Source: Ferruginibacter sp. (GTDB taxonomy: Bacteria > Bacteroidota > Bacteroidia > Chitinophagales > Chitinophagaceae). From it: a stretch of DNA of 64,000 nt. Position 1 is the stretch's first letter, and each line of letters starts with the position of its first letter. The notes beneath the pieces are model-generated. The model worked only from the letters and a program-made list of their open reading frames with translations, was not told the DNA's origin and ran no database searches. The position numbers and the translations under genes were made by a program. The DNA is taken from positions 1-64,000 of the forward strand of contig NZ_JACMOO010000362.1 of assembly GCF_014377975.1 (NCBI RefSeq), in the 5' to 3' direction. Positions 1 through 9,001 of the stretch are shown in pieces.

Positions 1-924
1 AGATTTACAAAAGACAGTAGTGGAACAAGTGGAAATTTTTGGATGAAAGATGCAGGCGAAAGACGTAAAAAACTTTTTCCTTTTTTATGGAATACCATCG
101 CCACAAAAGGGCAGTTATATGGTAACAGGATATTTGATAATAAAGTAAATAATGCCAACCCGTACTATTTTTCTTACCCGGGCTACAACGAAATTTTTAC
201 CGGTTATCCGGACACATTGGTAAATAGCAATGATAAGATATGGAATAAAAATACCAACGTTCTGGAGTTTATCAATCAACAAAAAAATTATAAAGGAAAG
301 GTTGCAGCCTTTACTACCTGGGATGTATTTCCTTACATTTTAAATACAAAAAAAAATAAGCTTTTTGTAAATGCAGATGTGGATACTTTAAAATTTACAA
401 ATGCTTCACTGCAATTGATTAATGATATGCAATTGCTTACTACAAGGCCAATAGGCGTAAGGCCAGATGTGTTTACTTATTTTGCTGCAAGAGAATATAT
501 GAAGGCGTATCAGCCAAAAGTTTTGTACATCGCTTTTGATGAAACAGATGATTTTGCACATGGCGGGGAATATGATCAATATTTAAAAAGTGCGCATGCA
601 GAAGATGCCATGATTGCTGATTTGTGGAAGTATATCCAATTAACACCAGGGTATAAAAATAAAACTACTTTAATTGTAACCTGTGATCATGGCAGAGGTG
701 ATAAAATAAAAGAAAACTGGCAGCACCACGGCAGTAAGATTGAAGATGCCGGGCAAATATGGATAGCGGCCATTGGCCCGGATACAGCACCAAAGGGAGA
801 AATAAAAACTTCGGGACTGTTGTATCAAAAGCAACTGGCAGCAACATTTGCAAGGCTTTTAAATTTAAATTTTACTGCCAGTCATCCGGTGGCACCACCA
901 ATTGAAACTATTTATAAAAGATAA
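1..924 (+). CDS. Alkaline-phosphatase-superfamily protein (phosphodiesterase/sulfatase-like), 5' end outside window
   Basis: The reading frame is open from base 1, so the N-terminus lies upstream of the window; an internal ATG at 43 is not the true start. The visible 307 residues carry the metal-binding landmarks of the alkaline phosphatase superfamily: an Asp-rich stretch with a His (FDETDDFAH), a CDHGRGD motif and a later HHG, as in type I phosphodiesterases, sulfatases and phosphoglyceromutases. The gene ends 4 bases before the HD-domain gene of the phosphonate island, so the two are probably co-transcribed. By inference it could release phosphate or phosphonate from an ester, but the substrate cannot be read from sequence. 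Confidence 0.8.
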   Translation, partial: RFTKDSSGTSGNFWMKDAGERRKKLFPFLWNTIATKGQLYGNRIFDNKVNNANPYYFSYPGYNEIFTGYPDTLVNSNDKIWNKNTNVLEFINQQKNYKGKVAAFTTWDVFPYILNTKKNKLFVNADVDTLKFTNASLQLINDMQLLTTRPIGVRPDVFTYFAAREYMKAYQPKVLYIAFDETDDFAHGGEYDQYLKSAHAEDAMIADLWKYIQLTPGYKNKTTLIVTCDHGRGDKIKENWQHHGSKIEDAGQIWIAAIGPDTAPKGEIKTSGLLYQKQLAATFARLLNLNFTASHPVAPPIETIYKR

Positions 925-928
925 GGAT

Positions 929-1498
929 ATGGAAAAAGAACAAACAGCAAATACAGCAAAAGAGATTGTGCATTTATTTGAAAAATATGGTCACGAAGAT
1001 TATGATGGCGAGCCCGTTTCGCAAACATCGCACATGGTACAATGCGCCATGCAAGCCATACAGGAAGGTGCAGATACAGAACTTATTTTAGGTGGCTTTT
1101 TGCATGATATCGGCCACTTATTGCGTCATGAACAAAATACAGAAGCAATGGGAACTTTTGGTGTGGTAAACCATGAAGGTTTGGGAGCAGATTATTTAAG
1201 GGCAAAAGGATTTTCCGAAAGAATATGTGCTACGGTAGAAAAGCATGTAGATGCCAAAAGATTCCTGGTAGCCACCCAGCCTGCTTACCGGTTAAAGCTT
1301 TCAGAAGCCAGTTTGCAAACACTTATATGGCAGGGAGGCCCAATGAATGAAGAAGAAGTAGCCGCATTTAAATTACATCCTTTTATGCAGGATATTATTA
1401 AAGTAAGGTTATGGGATGAAATGGCAAAAGATGCAACTGTTACACTACTTCCTTTGCAGTATTTTAATACATTAATTGCAAACTATTTTAATAATTAA
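929..1498 (+). CDS. PhnZ-type HD-domain protein of phosphonate operons
   Basis: A 189-residue HD-domain protein of the family that accompanies phosphonate degradation operons (TIGR03276 type) and includes the mixed-valent di-iron oxygenase PhnZ. Visible ligands are H35, H59-D60, H82 and H106. Y25 and E28 sit ahead of H35, matching the Tyr/Glu pair that PhnZ uses to gate its iron site and recognise substrate, and a Lys follows H106 (K110). PhnZ cleaves (R)-1-hydroxy-2-aminoethylphosphonate to glycine and phosphate. The ATG at 929 is preceded by AAGG; a longer TTG start at 902 would overlap the previous gene. No PhnY*-type 2-oxoglutarate hydroxylase is visible to supply its usual substrate. Confidence 0.88.
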   Translation: MEKEQTANTAKEIVHLFEKYGHEDYDGEPVSQTSHMVQCAMQAIQEGADTELILGGFLHDIGHLLRHEQNTEAMGTFGVVNHEGLGADYLRAKGFSERICATVEKHVDAKRFLVATQPAYRLKLSEASLQTLIWQGGPMNEEEVAAFKLHPFMQDIIKVRLWDEMAKDATVTLLPLQYFNTLIANYFNN

Positions 1499-1561
1499 CT
1501 GAGAGCGTTTTAATGGAAAAGTAAATTTCAAAAAACATTTTATTTAACAAACAATTTAACG

Positions 1562-2800
1562 ATGAATATTTCAACCAATGAATTCTCTGTAAATGGTAAA
1601 ACCTATCAGCCATCCGCCAAACCAATTGTAGTGATTTGTATTGATGGATCTGCCGATGAATACCTTGATATTACAATGGCGCACGACCGTATGCCCAACC
1701 TGAAAAGCATGACTGTTAATGGTTACAGGGGAATGGTACGGGGTGCATTACCTTCTTTTACCAATGTCAATAATTCTTCCATTGTTACAGGTGCTTCACC
1801 CGCTGTGCATGGCATAAGCGGTAACTTTTTTTACAATGCCGCCATCGACCAGGAAGTAATGATGAACTCATCTGAATACCTGCGTGCTGAAACCTTACTG
1901 GCAGCTGCCGCTGATGCAGGCCGTAAAGTTGCCGTGGTTACTGCTAAAGAAAAATTAAGGGATATTTTATCTTATAAATTAACCGGCATTGCCTTCTCTG
2001 CCGAAAAAGCCAACCTTGCAAAAAAGGAAACACATGGTATTGAAAATGCAGAAGAAGTTATTGGTTTTCCTACTCCGGCTATTTACAGTGCCGATGCAAG
2101 TTTATTTGTATTGCGTGCGGGTGTAGCATTGATAGAAAAAGGAATTGCAGATTTTCTTTACCTGTCTTTAACAGATTATATGCAGCATACTTATGCGCCT
2201 GAAACCGAAGCGTCGCTTGCCTTTTATGAAGCAATGGATGCAGAGATAGGTAAAATGATAGCGCTTGGTGCTGTTGTAGGAGCTACAGCAGATCATGGAA
2301 TGAATGCCAAAGTAAAAGCAGATGGAACACCAAATGTTTTATTTGTAGAAGATATGCTGGAAGCACAATTTGGTGAAGGCTTCAGGGTAATTTGTCCTAT
2401 CACAGATCCCTATGTAAAACACCATGGTGCGCTGGGTTCTTACGTGGTGGTGCATGTGCCGGATACTTCAAAAGTGACTGAAATAAAAAATTGGTTAATG
2501 CTGCAGCCCGGTATTACAGAAGTATATGACAAAGCAACGGCTGCAATCGTTTTAGAACAGCCGGAAGATAGAATTGGTGATATTGTAGTAATGTCTGGCC
2601 GGGATGTGGTGGTGGGTAGAAGACCACAATACCACGACCTGTCTGCACTCGATGGCAGTCTGCGTTCTCATGGCGGACGATATGAAGAGATGGTGCCGAT
2701 GATTATTTCACATCCTTTAAATACCGCCTACAAAATAAAAGCCGCAGGCGATCCCCGCAATTTCGACATCTTCGATTTTACTGTAAATGGAACAAACTAA
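1562..2800 (+). CDS. phnA: Phosphonoacetate hydrolase
   Basis: Zinc-dependent alkaline-phosphatase-superfamily enzyme that splits the C-P bond of phosphonoacetate to acetate and phosphate. The 412 residues show the expected metal and nucleophile sites: ICIDG with D28, the nucleophilic Thr in PSFTNVN (T67), TDYMQH with D205 and H209, TADHG with D244 and H245, and a later KHHGALGS. Length and motif order match characterised PhnA proteins. It is followed after 12 bases by the aldehyde dehydrogenase that makes its substrate. The name should not be confused with the unrelated E. coli YjdM, formerly PhnA. Confidence 0.93.
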   Translation: MNISTNEFSVNGKTYQPSAKPIVVICIDGSADEYLDITMAHDRMPNLKSMTVNGYRGMVRGALPSFTNVNNSSIVTGASPAVHGISGNFFYNAAIDQEVMMNSSEYLRAETLLAAAADAGRKVAVVTAKEKLRDILSYKLTGIAFSAEKANLAKKETHGIENAEEVIGFPTPAIYSADASLFVLRAGVALIEKGIADFLYLSLTDYMQHTYAPETEASLAFYEAMDAEIGKMIALGAVVGATADHGMNAKVKADGTPNVLFVEDMLEAQFGEGFRVICPITDPYVKHHGALGSYVVVHVPDTSKVTEIKNWLMLQPGITEVYDKATAAIVLEQPEDRIGDIVVMSGRDVVVGRRPQYHDLSALDGSLRSHGGRYEEMVPMIISHPLNTAYKIKAAGDPRNFDIFDFTVNGTN

Positions 2801-2812
2801 AAAATTAAAGTC

Positions 2813-4282
2813 ATGAGTGAAATCACTGAAAAACAAAATCCGCCTGCTAACAATAATATAATGGATATTATAAATACCGGTTGCTATGTTGCGGGTAATA
2901 AAATTGAATCAGAAAAAATATTGGAAGTAAGAAGTCCTTACGATAACCGGTTGGTAGGAACAGTTGCCCTGGCCAATGCTACCCACGCAGAGCAGGCAAT
3001 AGAAACTGCTTTAAAAGGCGGTCAAAAATTAACCCGTTACGATCGTTTCAGCATTCTTGATAAAGCAAGGCAATTGCTGATTGAACGCAGGGATGAGTTT
3101 GCAAAAATAATTAGCGCAGAGTCAGGCTTAGCCATCCGGGAAGCCATTTATGAAACCGGCCGGGTACACGATGTATTGATGTTTGCTGCAATGGAAAGTT
3201 TGAAAGATGATGGACAGATTTTTTCCTGCGATATTTCGCCACAAGGAAAGGCACGCAAAATATTTACAACAAGGGAACCGCTGTCACTGGCGCTATGCAT
3301 CACACCTTTCAATCACCCGCTTAACCAGGTGGCGCATAAAATTGCACCCGCCATTGCAGTAGGTACACCGGTAATTTTAAAACCCTCAGAGAAAACACCC
3401 TTAACTGCAATTAAGTTTACTGAGTTACTGTACGATGCAGGATTGCCGCATTATATGCTTAGCACTTTATTGGGTCCTACCAATGAAATTGCTGAACCAT
3501 TGGTGAAAGATCCACGAGTTGAGATAGTCTCTTTTACAGGAAGTGTGACAGTGGGTAAAAGAATTGCAACTGTGGCTGGATATAAAAAAGTGATTCTTGA
3601 ATTGGGTGGAAATGATCCTATAATTATATTGGAAGATGCAGACATGGATATGGCTGTACATCTTGCTGCTGAAGGATCTTACCGCAACAGCGGGCAGCGT
3701 TGCACGGCAGTAAAGCGAATACTGGTTCATGAAAAAATTAAAGAAGCGTTCACAGAAAAATTTGTACAAAAATCAAAAAGCTATATCTGTGGTGATCCGT
3801 CGGATGCGGCAACGGTAGTGGGAACTGTTATTGATGAAGCCTCGGCTATCTATCTTGAAACCGTAGTAAACAAGGCAGTTGAACAAGGTGCTAAAATATT
3901 ATTGGGCGGCAGGCGCTCGGGTGCTTTGATGGAGCCAACCGTAATTACAAACGTGCCCCGCAATGCAGATATGGTGATGCAGGAATCATTTGGTCCACTT
4001 GCTCCCATTCTTGCATTTAAAGATATTGATGACGCCATTGCATTAAGTAATTCTACCGCTTACGGTTTATCAAGTGGTATCATTACTAATAATATGCAGC
4101 ATGCTATTCGTTTTATAAAAGAATTAAAAGTGGGTACTGTAAACATCAATGAAGTGCCTGGCTACCGCATTGAGAGTTCGCCTTTTGGCGGTATAAAAGA
4201 TTCCGGACTTGGTGTAAAAGAAGGGGTAATAGAAGCTATGAAATGTTTCACATTTGTAAAAACATTTTCTATGCCCTGGTAA
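2813..4282 (+). CDS. phnY: Phosphonoacetaldehyde dehydrogenase
   Basis: NAD(P)-dependent aldehyde dehydrogenase of 489 residues, with the oxyanion Asn in TPFNHPL (N167), the NAD-site KPSEKTP, general base LELGG (E263) and catalytic Cys in GQRCTAVKR (C297). The ALDH fold alone does not set the substrate. The phosphonate assignment rests on its position between PhnA and PhnW, which leaves it the step that oxidises phosphonoacetaldehyde to phosphonoacetate. The Arg-rich segment around the Cys fits a phosphonate-bearing substrate. The first 20 residues are poorly conserved, and MDIINTGC at residue 17 would be an alternative start. Confidence 0.9.
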   Translation: MSEITEKQNPPANNNIMDIINTGCYVAGNKIESEKILEVRSPYDNRLVGTVALANATHAEQAIETALKGGQKLTRYDRFSILDKARQLLIERRDEFAKIISAESGLAIREAIYETGRVHDVLMFAAMESLKDDGQIFSCDISPQGKARKIFTTREPLSLALCITPFNHPLNQVAHKIAPAIAVGTPVILKPSEKTPLTAIKFTELLYDAGLPHYMLSTLLGPTNEIAEPLVKDPRVEIVSFTGSVTVGKRIATVAGYKKVILELGGNDPIIILEDADMDMAVHLAAEGSYRNSGQRCTAVKRILVHEKIKEAFTEKFVQKSKSYICGDPSDAATVVGTVIDEASAIYLETVVNKAVEQGAKILLGGRRSGALMEPTVITNVPRNADMVMQESFGPLAPILAFKDIDDAIALSNSTAYGLSSGIITNNMQHAIRFIKELKVGTVNINEVPGYRIESSPFGGIKDSGLGVKEGVIEAMKCFTFVKTFSMPW

Positions 4283-4356
4283 GTTTTATACAATAGTAAC
4301 GGCTCTAAAAATCGATTTTATTTTATTCTTACAGATCATTTATCAAAAAATTATAC

Positions 4357-5442
4357 ATGCAAAAACTATTGTTTACACCGGGTCCGCTGTCTACTTCTAA
4401 AACGGTAAAGGAAGCTATGCTGGAAGATATGGGATCAAGAGATCATGCATTTTTACTGGCAGTAAAAGACATCAGAAATGGACTGTTAAAACTGGCGGGT
4501 GTTTCAAAAGAAGAAGGCTATGAATGCGTGATAATGCAGGGTTCAGGAACCTTTGGTGTAGAGAGTGTGGTGGGTAGTGTGGTGGGAACAAATGATACAT
4601 TGGCCATTCTGGTGAATGGCGCTTACGGTGAACGCATCGTAAAAATGGCAAAAATTAATCGCATCAATCACGTTGTGTTGCGTTTTGAAGAAGACGAAAT
4701 TGTTACACCGGAAGCAACAGAAAAATTGTTAAATGAGCATCCGGAAGTTACTCATGTTGCCTGTATCCATAGCGAAACCACTACGGGTCTTTTTAATCCG
4801 GTAGAAGCGATCGGGGCTGTTTGTAAAGCACACAATAAATCTTTTATTGTAGATGCCATGAGCAGTTTTGGAGGTGTTGAAATGGATATAAAACAAATGC
4901 ACATTGACTTTCTGGTTTCGTCTTCCAATAAATGTATTGAGGGTATCCCGGGGTTCTCGTTTGCATTGTGTAAGCGAACTGAATTGGAAAAGGCAAAAGG
5001 CCAGGGCAGAAGCTTAAGCCTTGATTTATATGACCAGTGGAACGGGTTGGAAAGCAACGGGCAGTTTCGTTTTACGCCTCCAACATTAAGCATTATGGCT
5101 TTTCGCCAGGCAATGAAAGAACTAGAAGAAGAAGGGGGAGTAAAGGCAAGAGAAGAACGGTATAAAACAAATAAAAAAATACTGGATGAAGGGATGGCCG
5201 CACTTGGATTTAAACAATATTTACGGCCCCAAATTCAGGGCCATATCATTACCTCCTTTTTATATCCCACGGATATTCCATTCAACTTCGAAGATTTTTA
5301 CAATCAGCTCAACGACAGGGGATATGTAATTTACCCCGGTAAACTCAGTAAGGCGGATGCATTTCGCATCGGCAATATTGGCCAGATTTTTCCAGAGGAT
5401 ATTAAAGGTCTTGTTGCTGCGGTAAAGGAAGTGTTACAATAA
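4357..5442 (+). CDS. phnW: 2-aminoethylphosphonate--pyruvate transaminase
   Basis: PLP enzyme of fold type I, class V, 361 residues. It moves the amino group of 2-aminoethylphosphonate to pyruvate, giving phosphonoacetaldehyde and alanine. The sequence starts with the characteristic LLFTPGPLSTS and GSRDH, has the cofactor Asp in FIVDAMSSFGG (D166) and the Schiff-base Lys in SSSNKCIEG (K192), and ends with the YPGKL segment typical of PhnW. Together with PhnY and PhnA it completes the route from 2-aminoethylphosphonate to acetate and phosphate without a phosphonatase (PhnX), which is not seen here. A 74-base AT-rich gap separates it from phnY. Confidence 0.95.
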   Translation: MQKLLFTPGPLSTSKTVKEAMLEDMGSRDHAFLLAVKDIRNGLLKLAGVSKEEGYECVIMQGSGTFGVESVVGSVVGTNDTLAILVNGAYGERIVKMAKINRINHVVLRFEEDEIVTPEATEKLLNEHPEVTHVACIHSETTTGLFNPVEAIGAVCKAHNKSFIVDAMSSFGGVEMDIKQMHIDFLVSSSNKCIEGIPGFSFALCKRTELEKAKGQGRSLSLDLYDQWNGLESNGQFRFTPPTLSIMAFRQAMKELEEEGGVKAREERYKTNKKILDEGMAALGFKQYLRPQIQGHIITSFLYPTDIPFNFEDFYNQLNDRGYVIYPGKLSKADAFRIGNIGQIFPEDIKGLVAAVKEVLQ

Positions 5443-5475
5443 TATTTTTTCAGATAATTTATTCTTCAAAATATC

Positions 5476-6711
5476 ATGGTCATAAATACTTCTGAAAAAG
5501 CCGATGTAGTGGTGATTGGTGGTGGTATTTTTGGTTGCGCCATTGCTTATTATTATACCCGCAACAATCCTGGTAAAAAAATCATCTTGCTGGAGCGTAA
5601 TGAAATTTGTAATGCTGCCACAAGTCATGCCGCAGCCTTGCTTACAAGAATAAGGGCAAAGAAAGATTTCATCCCGCTTTCCCTGGAAACCTACCGGGTA
5701 ATTGCTGAAATGGAAAAGCAATTAAATGAAACGCTTGATGTAAAAAGAGTAGGCGTATTGCATGTTGCCGCCAGTGAATCAACTATTGCAGATCTTGATA
5801 GTTTGATGAAAATTGCAGCTACCTTCAGCGAACCTGCCACCTACCTGCAAGCCGAAAAAGTACAAGCTAAAATTCCCTGGTTAAAAACACAGGATGAATG
5901 GAAGTTTGGCTTTATGCCACAGGAGTCTTATTGTGATCCTTACCTGTTGGGAACATTCTTTGCCCGTTGCGCAAAACTGCAGGGTGCCGAAATAAGGCAG
6001 GGAGTGGAAGTAACCAACATTTTGATGGAAGATAATATAGCTGTTGGTGTTGCCACTTCAGATGGAAATATATATGCGGGGGCAGTTGTTATTGCGGCAG
6101 GCGCATGGTCGCCGGTACTTGCTATGGAGGTTGGTATTGGTTTACCAATGGCACCGGTAAGAAGCCAATACTGGATCACGGAGCGAAGTAAACTATTTCC
6201 TGTTGACAGCCCTATTGTTATTTTGCCAGATGCACAAGCCTACGCACGGCCAGAAAGCGGCAGCCTGCTTTTCGGTATCCGGGAATTAAAATCTTTTTCA
6301 ACCTCGCCAGCAAATATCCCCCAAAATATTAACGAATTTTCTTTTAGTGATGATAAGGGCACGGGTGATCTTGCGGCAGTGATTGATAAGCTCGCCCGTT
6401 TTTTTCCAATGGTATACGATACGGGCCTGAAGTATTATATCGCCGGATTTTCGGGGTATACGCCAGACAATTATTTAAGCATGGGCATTGTTCCAGGTGT
6501 TAAAAATTTATTTGCCGCAACGGGCTGCGTTGGCGCAGGTATTTCTGTTGCCGGTGGTGTAGGGCTTGCGTTTGCTGAAATGATTGCCGGTAAACCGAAC
6601 CCGTATGATTTTACCAATTTCAATCTGGAACGTTTCGGAAAAATAGATCCATTCAGCAATGCATGGCTGGATAAATGTGCCATGGCGAGGTCGCAAAAAA
6701 GGAGCGGCTAA
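5476..6711 (+). CDS. DAO-family FAD-dependent oxidoreductase of the phosphonate island
   Basis: A 411-residue flavoprotein of the D-amino-acid oxidase/glycine oxidase superfamily, with the ADP-binding GGGIFG at residues 15-20, ERNEICNAATSHAA for ribose and FAD contact, and a C-terminal YIAGFSGYTPD...ATGCVGAGI FAD motif. DAO-type enzymes recur in phosphonate clusters, and some have been shown to oxidise 2-aminoethylphosphonate or its N-methyl derivative to the aldehyde. By context it probably feeds an alternative amine into the PhnY/PhnA route. Simple glycine or sarcosine oxidation remains possible. It starts 34 bases after phnW, so it should share its transcript. Confidence 0.85.
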   Translation: MVINTSEKADVVVIGGGIFGCAIAYYYTRNNPGKKIILLERNEICNAATSHAAALLTRIRAKKDFIPLSLETYRVIAEMEKQLNETLDVKRVGVLHVAASESTIADLDSLMKIAATFSEPATYLQAEKVQAKIPWLKTQDEWKFGFMPQESYCDPYLLGTFFARCAKLQGAEIRQGVEVTNILMEDNIAVGVATSDGNIYAGAVVIAAGAWSPVLAMEVGIGLPMAPVRSQYWITERSKLFPVDSPIVILPDAQAYARPESGSLLFGIRELKSFSTSPANIPQNINEFSFSDDKGTGDLAAVIDKLARFFPMVYDTGLKYYIAGFSGYTPDNYLSMGIVPGVKNLFAATGCVGAGISVAGGVGLAFAEMIAGKPNPYDFTNFNLERFGKIDPFSNAWLDKCAMARSQKRSG

Positions 6712-6871
6712 ATTTTTTTATAATTTTACTGGTGATGAGATGTTATGCAACGTTCAATTGTAAACCGGCATTTTAGAAACTACATTGTTATCCGGAATAT
6801 AATATTGAAATATTACTGAATAAACTTAATTTGATTCTCTGTTTCAATTGTAAATAAAAATAAATTACCGA

Positions 6872-8197
6872 ATGTACACTTCTGTTTTACTGAAAAATAA
6901 AATAAAAAATCTGCCGCCATGGGCACTTTCAGTTTACGGAGCTTTAAGTGCCTTTTGTGTTTACTTCTGCATGTATGCTTTTAGGAAACCCTTTGCTGCT
7001 GCTGGTTTTGCAGGACTGAGTTTTCTTGGGTTCGATTATAAAGTATGGCTGGTAACTGCACAGGTAGTTGGTTATATGCTAAGTAAATTTTATGGTATAA
7101 AATTTATTTCTTCCATGAAGGGAGAAAAGCGGGCCATTACTATCGTAAAATTAATACTGCTTGCGTGGCTTGCATTATTTTTGTTTGCTGTTACTCCGGC
7201 ACCCTATAATATTATTTTTCTTTTTCTAAACGGGTTTCCTTTGGGTATGGTTTGGGGGTTGGTATTTAGTTTCCTCGAAGGAAGAAAGTCTACAGAGTTT
7301 ATGGGGGCCGTTCTTTCAATTAGCTTTATATTTTCTTCAGGTGTGGTAAAAAGTGTTGGTAAGTCAATTGTGTTAAACTGGCATGTGAGTGAAATGTGGA
7401 TGCCTTTTATTGCAGGTTCTTTTTTTGTGATACCGATGATTTTATTTACCTGGTTGCTCAATCATATTTCACCACCAACCGAGGAAGATGTGCTTTTAAG
7501 AAGTGTAAGAAAGCCGATGACCGGTGCAGAAAGAAAAGCTTTTATCCGTACTTTTTTACCCGGAATTATTATCATTGTGTTTACGTATGTTTTGCTCACT
7601 ATTCTAAGAGATTTCCGCGACAATTTTTCCAACGAATTATGGAAAGAAATGGGATACGGAAACAATGCCGCTATTTTTACGGAGACTGAAACCTATGTAT
7701 CGCTGATAGTACTGCTGTGCATGAGTTTGCTGATACTGGTAAAAAATAACATCAGGGCTTTTATGATCAATCACTTCATCATTATTGTTGGGTATGTATT
7801 GGCGTTGATTTCAACACTTTTATTTCAGGCAAAATATATCAATCCTGTGGTATGGATGACGATGATTGGTACCGGATTGTACCTTAGCTATGTACCATTC
7901 AACGCCTTGTATTTTGAAAGAATGATAGCAACCTACAAAGTAAAAAGTAACATTGGTTTTATCATGTATATAGCCGATGCATTTGGTTACCTGGGAAGCG
8001 TACTGGTATTGTTTTTAAAAGAATTTATCGGCGTTAAATTATCATGGACAAATTTTTTTACCGATGCAGTACTCATCATTACCGTAATTGGTATTGCCGG
8101 AACTTTTATTGCGGCTTTTTATTTTAAAAGAAAATACGGAGTGGTAGAAAAGCGAAATGTGGAATCCGCATTGTTGTCTAACAAAGTTCCTGTTTAA
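6872..8197 (+). CDS. DUF5690-type MFS transporter, candidate phosphonate carrier
   Basis: A polytopic protein of 441 residues with about 12 hydrophobic segments and MFS-like features: an early AFCVYFCMYAFRKPF segment, reminiscent of the YxxRK signature of organophosphate:phosphate antiporters (UhpC/GlpT group), and KFYGIKFISS after TM2. It resembles the DUF5690 family common in Bacteroidota. It lies 160 bases downstream of the flavoprotein and closes the phosphonate island, so uptake of an aminophosphonate or an organophosphate is a reasonable inference. Its stop overlaps the stop of the convergent gene by three bases. No separate promoter is obvious in the AT-rich gap. Confidence 0.8.
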   Translation: MYTSVLLKNKIKNLPPWALSVYGALSAFCVYFCMYAFRKPFAAAGFAGLSFLGFDYKVWLVTAQVVGYMLSKFYGIKFISSMKGEKRAITIVKLILLAWLALFLFAVTPAPYNIIFLFLNGFPLGMVWGLVFSFLEGRKSTEFMGAVLSISFIFSSGVVKSVGKSIVLNWHVSEMWMPFIAGSFFVIPMILFTWLLNHISPPTEEDVLLRSVRKPMTGAERKAFIRTFLPGIIIIVFTYVLLTILRDFRDNFSNELWKEMGYGNNAAIFTETETYVSLIVLLCMSLLILVKNNIRAFMINHFIIIVGYVLALISTLLFQAKYINPVVWMTMIGTGLYLSYVPFNALYFERMIATYKVKSNIGFIMYIADAFGYLGSVLVLFLKEFIGVKLSWTNFFTDAVLIITVIGIAGTFIAAFYFKRKYGVVEKRNVESALLSNKVPV

Positions 8198-8934
8198 GCC
8201 ACCTGCACTATAATTTTTGAAGTACCCAAATAAGTGATGATCACCTTTATTACATCACCAATTTGTACGGTTGGTAACGAAGTATTAGTCTCCTTTTTTT
8301 TGTCTTCGGCAATCTTTGCCTGTATTTTTTTATCCACCACATTTACAAAAATGCCATGTGGCGTTACTTTATTTACAACTGCATCCATCACCGTTTTCTT
8401 TTTAAAACATTGCATAGCATACATATACTCCGGGATGTATTCACTCCTAAAAAGAGCCGCCGTAACTTTATCGGGTTTGTCCGTATTTTCTAGTTTAAAA
8501 AATACCGGTTCGTTTAAGTTATTTTCTCCTGGTCTTTTTTCCCAGGGCGATAAAATGAGTGGAAAGAAAATATAGCTACCAGTTTCTTTAACAAAATAAT
8601 CTTCATCAACTTTTTTAAGATAACCTACAAAACGATTTTCAACGTATGATTTATTGATGAGGTTATCCAATGCATTGTTGAAATGAAACTGCAGGCAATC
8701 TGCAATCATTTTATCACCTCTTGCAGATAAGGTAATGATAAAACTAACTTCATCCCCCACATGAAACTGGTGTATTTTTCTAATAATTTTCTCTTGCTTT
8801 AATTTTAACTGTTCTTTTTCACTGATATTACCACTGATGGTTTTTTTCTTTCCGTTGTGTTCGTATTCTATGGTAGCATAATCTTTATCATGGTTGATAA
8901 ATGTGATCTTGCCCATTGTAGTTTTTTCATCCAT
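8194..8934 (-). CDS. Hypothetical protein with beta-barrel nucleic-acid-binding-like repeats
   Basis: A soluble 246-residue protein that I do not recognise with certainty. It begins MDEKTTMGKITFINHDKDYA, which resembles a cold-shock or OB-type strand pattern (MGKITFINxxxxYATIEY). It ends with a segment (MDAVVNKVTPHGIFVNVVDKKIQ...GDVIKVIITYLG) that looks like an S1 RNA-binding domain. RNA binding is therefore plausible but unproven. The frame is open to 9051, but that would run 50 bases into the next gene, so ATG 8934 is preferred. It shares three bases with the end of the MFS gene on the other strand. Confidence 0.65.
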   Translation of the reverse strand: MDEKTTMGKITFINHDKDYATIEYEHNGKKKTISGNISEKEQLKLKQEKIIRKIHQFHVGDEVSFIITLSARGDKMIADCLQFHFNNALDNLINKSYVENRFVGYLKKVDEDYFVKETGSYIFFPLILSPWEKRPGENNLNEPVFFKLENTDKPDKVTAALFRSEYIPEYMYAMQCFKKKTVMDAVVNKVTPHGIFVNVVDKKIQAKIAEDKKKETNTSLPTVQIGDVIKVIITYLGTSKIIVQVA

Positions 8935-9001
8935 AGCGTAAATATTAAATTCAAATTTTGTAACAGCCGAAAGTAAGTTTAATAAATGAGTAAGCGGGAG
9001 C

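Noticed and set aside
902-928. TTG-initiated extension of the PhnZ-type protein
   Set aside because: It overlaps the preceding gene; the ATG at 929 has AAGG in front and gives a family-like length.
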